Assembly (NCBI GenBank): GCA_964017125.1
Contig: OZ024905.1
Location: forward strand, 32,337,534 to 32,401,533
DNA: 64,000 nt
Direction of reading: 5' to 3'
From: Flabesymbios commensalis
Taxonomy: Eukaryota; Annelida; Polychaeta; Terebellida; Flabelligeridae
Shown piece by piece: positions 22,990-34,800 of the stretch. The first letter of the stretch is position 1. Every line of letters starts with the position of its first letter. The notes beneath the pieces were generated by a model. It saw nothing but the letters and a program-made list of their open reading frames with translations. It was not told the DNA's origin and did no database searches. The translations under genes were made by a program, and so were the position numbers.

Positions 22990-25900
22990 ATAGTGCAAGA
23001 GCATTAGTGAAAAAAACACAGGAACCTGGAATAAAATTGCAGAAAGCTGATTTTTTCAGGAATGATACCTGGACATCTCCCCAGACGAATTCCGAAGATG
23101 CCCCAAAAATCCCCCTTGTGCATTTTTTTTAATTCAAGATGGCCGCCACCATGTAACGCCATTTTGGAAAAACAGGGGTATACCCTAATTCTTCACCTTT
23201 GTAGTTAGGAAAAAATATTTTGGTGTCTTTACTTATGTTTTAAGGCACAAAGAGTTGATACAGATGATCAGAAATGATATCAGCACTTTTCTCAATACCA
23301 AAAATCCAAGATGGCCGCCATATGTTCTGATTATGTTAAGCGATCTCTTAAAAAACACGAAAATATGAGATATCTATCTCGTTGTTGAACCTAAAGTGTA
23401 TTTTTTGGCCAAACCCATGGAATCTAACACTTATTTAGATCACCATTATTTTATTATATTGAATTTATCAACATAAATCCCACATAGTAGTTAATTCAAA
23501 ATAACACCAGGTAACGCCATTTAAAAAAAACCCAAACCCCCACTTTTGAAGTTAAAACAATGATTTTCGTGTCTCTACCTATGTTTTAAAGTACAAGGAG
23601 GTTATCCAGATGATCAGAAATAATATCAGTACTTTTCTTAATACCACAAATTCAAGATGGCCGCCATAATATTTTGTTAAGCGATCTCTTAAAAAACCCG
23701 AAAATATGCGATAACTATCTCGTTGTTGAAACTAAAATGTATTTTTTAGCCAAACCCATGGAGTCTGGAACTTATTTAGATGACCATATTTCATTATATT
23801 GTGTTTATCGACATGAATCCCACATGGTAGTTATAGTTAATTCTACCATGGTGGGTGACGTTTTGGAGTGTTTTCGAGCTGTCACAGTTTCTACATGTTT
23901 GGCCAATACAAAAAGAGCACATCGTTGTACAATATAGTCTAGATTTGTGAGATCCCCCCCCCCCTTTGAACAAGCCACTCTGCACCCGCAACTCACTCTT
24001 TTTAGAACTCTTTCTGGGCGACTGCTCTTTCAGTTTGCGTTGGTTACAAACGACCATGATATAAAATCCGTAGACTGTAGATTCCACACCCTCCTGTACA
24101 GCAAGATATGCTCTGTATCATAATGGAGTTTAAACACGAGTCATTCATCCAATGCTGTTTTAATATGGGAAGAAATATGGCACAAAAATTAAACAGAATT
24201 GGATTAATGCCCCGTGTTGGCTGGGGCAGTAGGCGACGGTGAAGGGAGGCTTTCTAGCAAAAATCAATTACAAGATAAGGACTTGCGCCTCACACGTTAC
24301 ATGTACATGACATCTTTGATAATCGTCCTGTAACAATGCTCTTTTATATACTTACTTTTGTCCTTGATCTGTGAATGTCAATATGTTTAATATCATGAAA
24401 TATATCATTTAAATATCAAGATATTACATTTTGAATATTAGGATATATATATTTCGTAATGAAGTTATGGCATTGTATGGTGTTGTAATGAGATGATTTT
24501 ACATCAGAATATCGGAATATGACATTAAATTAATTGATGTCACAGTTTATCGTCAGGATATGATCTCTTTATGTCACGATAATATGAGGACAAGAAACAT
24601 TAACGTCATGATATGGTTTTGTAATGTCCAAATATTGCTCTTTATTATAGTAAAATGACGTTTCGATGTCTGGATACAGCTTTATAAATGCAGGATATGG
24701 TGGTTAAGCATCACGGTATGGTATTAAAGTGACAGGATCTTTTAGTGTATTGTCACGATATTAAATATCATGATATAGCATATTAACATCACAATATGAC
24801 ATTTTAGTGTAAGAGGAAATGAAAGTAAAAGAGGGCAAGGCCACATGCTGTTCAAAGAGCATGTGTCTTAACGCTATCTAATTACTTTCCATTTTATTGA
24901 ATCTTCCAAAGTGCTTTTGTTGTTGGCAGTTATGTTATGCCAGATCCTGACTTCGAACTTTTTCTTATGTTTTTCCTATTTTAATGTCATAATCCGACAA
25001 GTCTATTATACAATATTCGATATTAAATAGCATGTTTGTCATTATAATGACACACCATCACATTACAATGCTATATTGTGACCTCAATGTGTCATTTCAT
25101 CAATGTATAAAGTCACATCATAATATTCAAGTACCATATCCTAATATTCAAATGTCATATCCTGACATTAAAATGTCATAGTGATGTTAAAATGATATAT
25201 CACGAAATTGTAATGCATTTCGTGATAATATGATGTATATCTTTTCATTTTAATACAGCAACGTGATGTTTAGCCACTATATACTGCCTTTATAAAGCTG
25301 TATTGAGCCATCATAACGTGATTTTGCTATATTAAACACCAATGTTTGGACATTATATTACATATCATGATATTAAAGTGTCATATCCTAATATCATATT
25401 CATATATCCTGACATAAAACTATCATATCCTGACGTTGAACGTGTTCAATCTGGTGTAATATTGTACTTAGCTCTGTTATTATGTACATTCACAATAATA
25501 ATCACAACTAATACTTAACCAAAATCGAAAAACATTTTATATAGGCCTACTATATAAAATACCTACATTGGAATTAGTCGCTGTGTTTGAAACTGGAATT
25601 TCTTACGCTATCTCAAGCTTCAAATGAATGAAAAATACCCTTATATTTAAAGATGAGAGATTTTAATCAATGATTTCTGACATATGATATTTTGTAAATT
25701 TGATAAATCTATATCTATATTCCCATATGAAAAAGCAGTTGGACATCGCTTAATCGTGGCATCTGCGCTAAAAGAGCTAACCAATATGGCAGCCATGTTG
25801 GATTTTGTGTTGATAAGCACATTCTATTTAAAAAATTGGTGATAGAATAATATTCTAGATTCCATGGCCCTGAAAAAAAAGTTTCAACAACATGATGATT

Positions 25901-26591
25901 ATGGCATGTACGTGATTTTCTGAGGGGGGGGGACGCTTCACATAATGGTCGCCATCTTGGATTTGTGGAGATAAGAAAAGGAATGATATCATTTCTGATC
26001 CTGTTGATGAGCTTTTTGTGTAGAGGCACCAAAATAATTTTTTTTAACTGTAAAAGTGAGGAATTGTGGTATATTCCTGTTTTTTTGGAAAAATGACGTT
26101 ATATGGTGTTACATAACATTAAACTACCGGTATGTGGGATTTATGTTGATAAATTCAATATAATAAAATATTGGTGATCTAAATAAGTGCTAGACGTCAT
26201 GGGTTTAGACAAAAAATACATTTTAGGCTCAACCACGAGATAGTTACCTCATATTTTCGTTTTTTTAAGAGATCGCTCAACATACTCACTATATCAATAT
26301 GGCGGCCATCTTGGATTTTTGGTATTGAGAAAAGTACTGATATCATTTCAGATCATCTGGATGAACTCTTTGTGTCCTCAAACATAAGTAGAGACACAAT
26401 TATGGTATACCCCCATTTTTTTCGATAATGGCGTTACATGGTGGCGGCCATCTTGAATTAAAAAAAATGCACAAGGGGAATTTTTGGGGCATCTTCGGAA
26501 TTCGTCTGGGGAGATGTCCATGTATCATTCCTGAAAAAAATCAGCTTTCTGCAATTTTATTCCACGTTCAACCCTAATGCTCTTGCACTAT
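22990..26591. mobile_element. Foldback element, about 3.6 kb, long inverted arms
   Basis: The left arm begins TAGTGCAAGAGCATTA; its reverse complement ends the right arm at 26591. The arms (about 22990-23860 and 25740-26591) share long matches: 'ggaataaaattgcagaaagctgat', 'cccagacgaattccgaagatgcccc', 'aagatggccgccaccatgtaacgccat', 'gatgatcagaaatgatatcag'. The core at 24340-25450 is itself two inverted arrays of 'atgtcatatcctgatatt' words. No transposase frame is seen, so it resembles foldback/non-autonomous DNA elements. Confidence 0.85.
24340..25450. repeat. Palindromic array of 'ATGTCATATCCTGAT' words
   Basis: Short words such as 'taatgtcatgatatg' and 'catatcctgacattaaaatgtcat' recur every 30-45 bp in both orientations. 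They form the centre of the foldback element. Confidence 0.75.
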
Positions 26592-26817
26592 AAAAAAGTA
26601 TGAGGCGATTTGTGACGGTGGCCATTACGGATTTTCTGTGATAAAACATTTTCCCCAGCCCATATCACACCTTTTTTTGTAATTGACCATACCCATACTC
26701 ACCCAAATCAGTTGAGATTAGATTCCTACACATTTTTTATATTGTCCGATATATGATAAAAAATCTAATTTTCGCAAACGGTGAAGCATTATACCCCAGA
26801 CTTACCCTCCCTCCCTC

Positions 26818-27025
<208 letters not shown>

Positions 27026-27039
27026 AATAAGGATTAGAC

Positions 27040-29275
27040 ATTTTCACATACCATCGTCCAAGGAGACAAAAAAATAAAACCAAGCATAATTCTATATTAC
27101 TGTTTACAAATGTAAATGATATTACAATAATTTAATACAGTAAGTCACTAACATGAAGGCAAAGAAGTACATTGTAAACATAGAAATCAAGTGCAAACAT
27201 CTCACATTAGAATTGGTCACCTACTCACATCTGTAAAGATCGATACATTTTACATGTTTTGTCTATCATTAAAAATGTCAATACATTATGCCTTGTTTTA
27301 AATGATTTAGTTAAGTAAATCGTAATGACGATTATTAAAATAATAATAAATTAATGACAAAATAACAATAAATTAAAAATAAAATCATAGTAACAATAAA
27401 CAGGGAACCAAATAAATAACAAATTTTATATTGATGATAAAACATATATACATATATATATCATAAAATATATATATATCATAAAAAACATTCATTTTAA
27501 ACATGTATGACATGAGAAATTTGCACTTGAAATCTAAATTGACGGTGTTATCATGTATTTTATCATCATATGGGTGATATATCTAGCAAGGTTGCCTGCT
27601 CTTACCCCCCCCCCCCATCGCCATCAACACCATGTTGTTATTTTTTTCTACAGCGTTCAACTTATAATACTTGAATCGACGTTTAATTATGCCCTATTTT
27701 ACAATAATCAGAACAAAATCCTCAGAGTTTAAAGAGGGTCTTTTTTTGTTGAGTATGGTAATGAGCTGTTCACACACAAAAGTCACTGACAAAAATATCA
27801 TTAACGAAAAGGTAAAAGTGTTTTATTCTTGACTCGTGTTACTCATATTGGAGGGTCGCAACTCTTTTTGGGGCCATTGCAGAATAAAAAAACGTCATTT
27901 ATTTGTGTGTTTTTGACTTTAAGAACTAAAAATAACTTGAATTTATTTTAAATTATTTTTTGAAAATGTGGAACATTTAAGTTAAGTTATTTTGCTTCAA
28001 ATTGTATGATAAATGTTTAAGATAAAATAAATAACATCTGTCCAATTCTTAATCTATTGCAACAATTAAGAAAAAATGCTGAGACACATTTTTCATATTA
28101 TGCAAATCTACTGAAGATATTTAATATTTAAATCAGTGACCTTAAACTTTTCTAACTTATATTGTTTGCAGTAAGCACATCGTTATATCCAGTCCACGAA
28201 TGCTCACACAACCATAGGTGACTCGCCCACTGAATATATGTGAAAAAATAGCAATGTGGAGGTTAATTATATAAGTATCAAATTTACACCAAGAAAATTA
28301 CCGCGGTACAAAATATGAGCCTGGTGACAATATAATGTGATTTTTTTTTTATTTCTCAATTATGGCATTAGTTATAAATACGGAGAGCAAAGATATATTC
28401 ATATATGTGCACTCTTATCAGTATGATAAGGTTATAAGTTCCCTATACATTCATTAACCTCAAAATGGATGCCGTTACGCCATGCTGGCTTCACACGTAT
28501 GAACTCTGACCCTGCATACAACTCTCACATGTATACGTGTAGGGTTATATTGTCGAAACTCCATGATAATAGCGCAAGCCACTCGTCATTACATCACTAT
28601 ATGTATTGTCTGGTATCGGGTGAGTCACATTGTGTCTTGATATTTTGGACTGTTTTTAATTTATATATATTCGTAAAATTTGCTTGATCTACAGTATTCA
28701 TGAAATGGCACCTTTATATCCACATGCCACCTTTGTATGAATACACATACATGTATTATCCCACAACTAGTTCACTACTATCATGATTATATGCCTACTA
28801 TTATGTAAATGTTTCCAAGTATTTACAAATGATGTGTTATGTAAAAAATACGTAAAGCTTTACTCCGGATTAAATCATAACAAAATGGGATATAGGATAT
28901 TTACTGATTCCGTACTGTAATTTAATAATAATTATAATAAGTTATTTTATATCGCACATGTATAAGCATACAGTGCGCTGTACGCCTTACAAAAATAAGT
29001 GATTATCCGGCAGTGAGTGGAGCTCTATACTTGGCATGTGACGTTAGTCATCATTCTCAGCTCGACCAGGATATAAAAAGCAATAGCCGGCTTACATGGT
29101 CTGAAGTCAGTTTATGAATGCTAGTATGTGAGGTGCTCCGTAAAAACTGATCAACAATTTACTCTGATGGGTCTAAAATGAATTTATGGAGGAATATGTT
29201 GTCCAAATGTTATTATGTTTGTAGTGAAATATAGTGTGAGTGCCCATGATTTCCAGAAATGAGGTCACGAGAGAC
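27040..29275. other. No gene recognised
   Basis: Very AT-rich, with (TA)n stretches at 27445-27485 and a C tract at 27605. Short open frames show no domain. Confidence 0.5.
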
Positions 29276-29279
29276 CCAC

Positions 29280-29288
29280 CTACAGCGG
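29280..29288. repeat. 9-bp target-site duplication (left)
   Basis: CTACAGCGG here is repeated at 30091-30099, bracketing the inverted-repeat element 29289-30090. Confidence 0.8.
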
Positions 29289-30090
29289 GGTGTCTCGAAA
29301 ACCCCCTTGACCCCCTCAGACCCCTCGACCCACGACCCTCGACTTAATTTTTAAAAAGTTTGTGTTTGTTTATATAATTATAACTTTTGTATAATAATAA
29401 CATTTGGCCTACTGTGATGCTAACCTGGCTATCAAGTGGTGTTGGCTTACCGTCTGCTACTCTGGTCCGGCATTCACCCGACGTTGGTTTACTGGGTGGC
29501 CACCTATTGGCGCGATAATTAGATAATACATTATAAAACTTTATGAATAACAGGTAGGCCTACAGCTGGACAAACACATAATGATGGTTCACTGTTTACG
29601 ACGCTTGCCCAACTTTAACCCAAGCATGTAATGGGATTGAATGCCTCTTGTTTTTGGTGCGTAAAAAGCACTTGCCGCCTTCACCAGTCATATCATCCCC
29701 GTAGGCCTATATGATTCGCCAGCTTCATTCAGTCACACCCATTGGCAGCGGCATCGCAGACGGTTGTCCAGCGTTACAGACGTTGGGCCAGCATTAATCC
29801 AACATTGGTTCAATGCTTCGTGCTTGCTGTGCTTAGGTATCAATGTTGGGCCAGCGGTAATGTAAGACAGTGGTGGGACTCAGATGGCAGTCTATACGCC
29901 TAATCAAGTGCCCGCATTTATTGTGTATCGTGCCTCTCCCCAAAATATACACGAGGCGTTCAGCCAATGTTAGGCCAGCGTCGCAGACGGTGAGCCAACA
30001 TTGACCTGATATTATTTCCGAATTTTATGAATAGGCCTGTTCCAAAAAAAAGTCGAGGGACGTGGGTCGAGGGGGTTTTCGAGATATCCT
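29289..30090. mobile_element. 802-bp MITE with 9-bp target duplication (MULE-like)
   Basis: The left end GGTGTCTCGAAAACCCCCTT and the right end, reversed, AGGATATCTCGAAAACCCCC are imperfect inverted repeats that continue about 55 bp (CTCGACCCACG). A 9-bp duplication fits Mutator-like elements, though other superfamilies also make 9 bp. The interior consists of diverged 'cgttgggccagcattaatccaacattgg' units and has no transposase. Confidence 0.75.
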
Positions 30091-30165
30091 CTACAGCGGA
30101 TTCCCCTCAATAGGTGTTGTCTTAATAAACCCCACTCTCCCCTACCACGTTTGCCCTCAGAATAT

Positions 30166-30279
30166 GGAGTGAGTGAGTGAGTGAGTGAGTGAGTGAGTGA
30201 GTGAGTGAGTGAGTGAGTGAGTGAGTGAGTGAGTGAGTGAGTGAGTGAGTGAGTGAGTGAGTGAGTGAGTGAGTGAGTG
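30166..30279. repeat. (GAGT)n microsatellite, about 114 bp
   Basis: Pure tetranucleotide repeat of about 28 copies. The minus-strand (L-T-H-S)n frame is an artefact. Confidence 0.98.
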
Positions 30280-31249
30280 CTGATAACAATACGCCACGTA
30301 TTATGGTTATAATATCAGGAAGTGATATCTCACCATACAACTACACACTACTCGTCGTGTAATATTCACCCAGTATTGATTATAATAACAGTTCTCAGTA
30401 GTATAGTTTGCCACCGTATTTTTAAGGGGGTTCCTGGTGATATATAATCAGCATATAGGACTATTTAAGTAATAAATTTCCTCCAGCCGGACATAGGTTT
30501 GGGTGGCCCTCGCGACAGCGGTTATTTTTAATCTTAGCAAGGGTCTCCCAGCCATGTAATCCTGTGAAATAAACGTGTTCTGTCTGTCTGGCATAAACTG
30601 GGTCTAACGCTGAATATGTGCCTTTTTTCAGTTTAATTTTTATATGACCAGCTAAATTAAAAGTAGTCTAAGAAGTATTATCTGGGAATATTGGGCATTC
30701 ATGTATTTTGTCATTTTTAAATCTCATAAAACAAAGAATTCTATAAAACGGCCAAATTAGCCTTGTTTTCTCCAGTAAGACTCACATCAATATACATGTA
30801 TTGCTGTTGATCATATCATGTAAAATTACACATCATTCATTTAACTAAGTGGAAGTTTTTATTTAAACAGAGTAGGTTAGTCAGCCTTTGAACCTTTTAC
30901 CAAAGACATTATGATGGTAGAAAAAAATGAAATTTGTTGAAATAATTTCTTGTTTAAGGTTGTGATAATGTTGCATTAAAGAAAAATTGTCGCAGTGATG
31001 AATAGTTATATATTCTTCTGGGTGACAAACTTAACTTTACTTGGCATCCCATGACGTATATAACAATTTTATGTAGACTTTTATGTAGATTTTCTAATAT
31101 TCTATAACGATTGTATTTATATTTGTGATGCTTTAAATAAAGCATCACAAATATATTATAAATTATATAATCCCTCATATATAGTATTTATTATAGTGAC
31201 ATTCATATAGGCCTACATATACAACGTAAACATAAATATCACGGTCATG

Positions 31250-31588
31250 AACAATAGAATATGCCGGGCCAATTTGGCTTATAATGCCCCTCTTTTAAAA
31301 GATTACAACAAATAAAACGTATACAGTGTGCCGATGAGGAATGTATTATAAATGTAAACAAACTTTAAATATAAAACTTAATGTTTCTCTCCAATATTTG
31401 GCGATCAAAAAAGTACATTTTGGTTCTAAAGTTAGATGGGTGAAATCGGCGTTATTACGCATTATATTGTTGATATAATAAAATATATCGGCAAATACAA
31501 TACATTTTAACAAGACATTATATTCATCTTCGACCTCGCCAGATGAGCAAATTGAATATAACAGGGAGGGCTGATGCCGTGTCGTCAT
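31250..31588 (-). pseudogene. Probable LINE C-terminal remnant
   Basis: A minus-strand frame contains C-S-S-G-E-V-E-D-E-Y-N-V-L-L-K-C-I-V-F-A-D-I, resembling the C-terminal 'G-E-x-E-D-E-x-H-x-L-x-x-C' knuckle of some LINE polyproteins. It sits just upstream of receptor B's first exon. Identification rests on this one block. Confidence 0.4.
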
Positions 31589-31657
31589 GTGATATTAAAT
31601 TTGTTTCTGGTGTTTTATATCATATGTGTGTTGCAGAGATACAAGTATACTTACCAA

Positions 31658-31852
31658 ATGGATCCGTGGTGTGAGTTAGACACGGCTATTAGCCTGGATC
31701 AGTTTACATGTGAAAACGATACCACACCTGTATCAGAAGAGAGTAACGGACGCCGCAAATGGGAGAAAACGTACGAGCTGCCAGCTTGTCGTGTGTGTGG
31801 TAGGAAAGGTAGCGGCTTACATTATGGCGTCAACACGTGTGAAGCTTGCAAG
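31658..31852 (+). CDS. Receptor B exon 1: start and first zinc finger
   Basis: The ATG at 31658 (context ACCAAAATGG) is preferred over the upstream in-frame ATG at 31574 because a likely splice acceptor (gtgttgcag, ending 31636) lies between them. It reads M-D-P-W-C-E-L, then an acidic stretch, R-R-K-W-E-K-T-Y-E-L-P-A and C-R-V-C-x13-C-E-A-C-K, ending at AAG|gtgaat. The W-E-K-T-Y-E-L-P block is shared with gene A. Confidence 0.88.
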
Positions 31853-34800
31853 GTGAATTTACAATTATGTATCTACATCAAAGTGAATTTAGGAATATTT
31901 TAATGTCTTTATTGTCGAAGATGACTGAACATGATAAATGACATGAATATTAGAAAATAAAAGCAAGGATTAGAAAGTAGCATTTTGACGTGAAAATTCC
32001 TATGTTATAATTATAATGTTTGATCTCTAGCATATTATTAGTGAGACAAACCTTTCAATGTACTTTGAAATTTGACCATTGTTATATGTGATTATTTATT
32101 GTTATTTATCTTATGTTACAAATACTCGCATCTTTTGAAAAAAAAATTGTTCATTTTACAATATTTTTACAAGATGTATTAAAAAACACACAAACGTTGC
32201 TTTGATATCTACATTTCACAATCACTGATGATAGTAGTACCCGGGGGGGATGCTTCCCAGGAAGGTGGCGTCCCATCCGTGGAGGAGAAAACACGTTCTT
32301 GGGGTTGTTTTTCGTGAAAACATGCGTTATGCGTTTAGGGGGTCAAAATGACCTAAAACATCCAATAAGGGGTATTTTTAAAGAGAGGAATGTTTTGAAA
32401 TACAGAATTTTAAAATACAAAATTTGTCAACGTTCACTCAATGGCAAGTAAAAAGCGGCTTTTTTCCAAGTGAGCTTGTAGTGTTTAGGGGCCATTTTTT
32501 TAATTTCACTTGCAGTGTTTAGGGGTGCATGTTTGCAAATATCATTTTCACTGATAGGACACCAGCTTTATAGGGAGCTGTCCCCCCGGGTAGTAGTAGT
32601 AAATCATTCCTTTACAACACTTTTCACACAAATGGTTTTTTAAGTGACATTGTAATACGATAAAAACGTTGTAGTCATTTGATGAGATGAAAGATGTACA
32701 GATCTGATGATGATGTAAAGGTGGGGGTGATAGGGCATGGTGGGTTATTGAGAGCGTTTTCCTTCGCTCCCCCGATAAAGGGTTCCGGGCATGTCTAGCG
32801 GATCTGCCACCAGACATGACCAGACGGCCAGAGCCTTGGGTTTCGCTGTGCAATTTAATGCTGAAACACCGTGGCATTTCGCGCAGCTCCGCTATCCTGG
32901 GGTCGGATAGTTCCCACTCCCAGAGTAACAATAGGAAGGGTAACTCCATTCGTCTCCCGTGAGAGACCTAATGTCAAGCACTCTATTGCCGGTTATTTAA
33001 GGCTCCCACAGATTTTTAGTTGAAATTTTCGCTGAAAGTGAGTGATAAGTATATTTTCACAGTTTATTTTTATAATACATAGGTTGACAGTGATTATAGT
33101 AGTGCTTAGTGATAGAAGGGTTACCATATATTTTATGATACATAGGTTGCCAACGATTATAGTGGTGCTTAGCGCTAGAAGGGCTACCTTATCTTTTATG
33201 ATACATAGGTTGACAACGATTATAGTAGTGCTTAGTGATAGAAGGGTTACCATATCTTTTATGATACATAGGTTGACAACGATTATAGTAGTGCTTAGTG
33301 ATAGAAGGGTTACCATATCTTTTATGATACATAGGTTGCCAACGATTATAGTAGTGCTTAGTGATAGAAGGGTTACCATATCTTTTATGATACATAGGTT
33401 GACAACGATTATAGTAGTGCTTAGTAATGGAAGGGTTACCATATCTTTTATGATACATAGGTTGACAACGATTATAGTAGTGCTTAGCGCTAGAAGGGTT
33501 ACCATATATTTTATGATACACAGGTTGACAGTGATTATAGTAGTGCTTAGCGCTAGAAGGGTTACCATATCTTTTATGATACAGAGGTTGACAACGATTA
33601 TAGTAGTGCTTAGCGCTAGAAGGGTTACCATATATTTTATGATTCACAGGTTGACAACGATTATAGTAGTGCTTAGCGCTAGAAGGGTTACCATATCTTT
33701 TATGATACACAGGTTGACAACGATTATAGTAGTGCTTAGTGATAGAAGGGTTACCATATATTTTATGATACATAGGTTGCCAACGATTATAGTAGTGCTT
33801 AGCGCTAGAAGGGTTACCATATATTTTATGATACACAGGTTGACAACGATTATAGTAGTGCTTAGCGCTAGAAGGGTTACCATATATTTTATGATACACA
33901 GGTTGACAGTGATTATAGTAGTGCTTAGCGCTAGAAGGGTTACCATATATTTTATGATACACAGGTTGACAGTGATTATAGTGGTGCTTAGTAATAGAAG
34001 GGTTACCATATCTTTTATGATACACAGGTTGACAGTGATTATAGTAGTGCTTAGCGCTAGAAGGGTTACCATATATTTTATGATACACAGGTTGACAGTG
34101 ATTATAGTAGTGCTTAGCGCTAGAAGGGTAACCATATATTTTATGATACACAGGTTGACAGTGATTATAGTGGTGCTTAGTAATAGAAGGGTTACCATAT
34201 CTTTTATGATACACAGGTTGACAGTGATCATAGTAGTGCTTAGCGCTAGAAGGGTTACCATATATTTTATGATACATAGGTTGACAGTGATTATAGTGGT
34301 GCTTAGCGCTAGAAGGGTTACCATATCTTTTATGATACACAGGTTGACAGTGATTATAGTAGTGCTTAGCGCTAGAAGGGTTACCATATATTTTATGATA
34401 CATAGGTTGACAGTGATTATAGTGGTGCTTAGCGCTAGAAGGGTTACCATATCTTTTATGATACATAGGTTGACAGTGATTATAGTAGTGCTTAGCGCTA
34501 GAAGGGTTACCATATCTTTTATGATACATAGGTTGACAGTGATTATAGTAGTGCTTAGCGCTAGAAGGGTTACCATATCTTTTATGATACATAGGTTGAC
34601 AGTGATTATAGTAGTGCTTAGCGCTAGAAGGGTTACCATATATTTTATGATACACAGGTTGACAGTGATTATAGTGGTGCTTAGTAATAGAAGGGTTACC
34701 ATATCTTTTATGATACACAGGTTGACAGTGATTATAGTAGTGCTTAGCGCTAGAAGGGTTACCATATATTTTATGATACATAGGTTGACAGTGATTATAG

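Noticed and set aside
28469-28687. 72-codon frame as a small membrane protein
   Set aside because: Only the final residues are hydrophobic; no poly(A) signal or conserved pattern is evident.
30122-30340. (L-T-H-S)n minus-strand frame
   Set aside because: Artefact of the (GAGT)n microsatellite.
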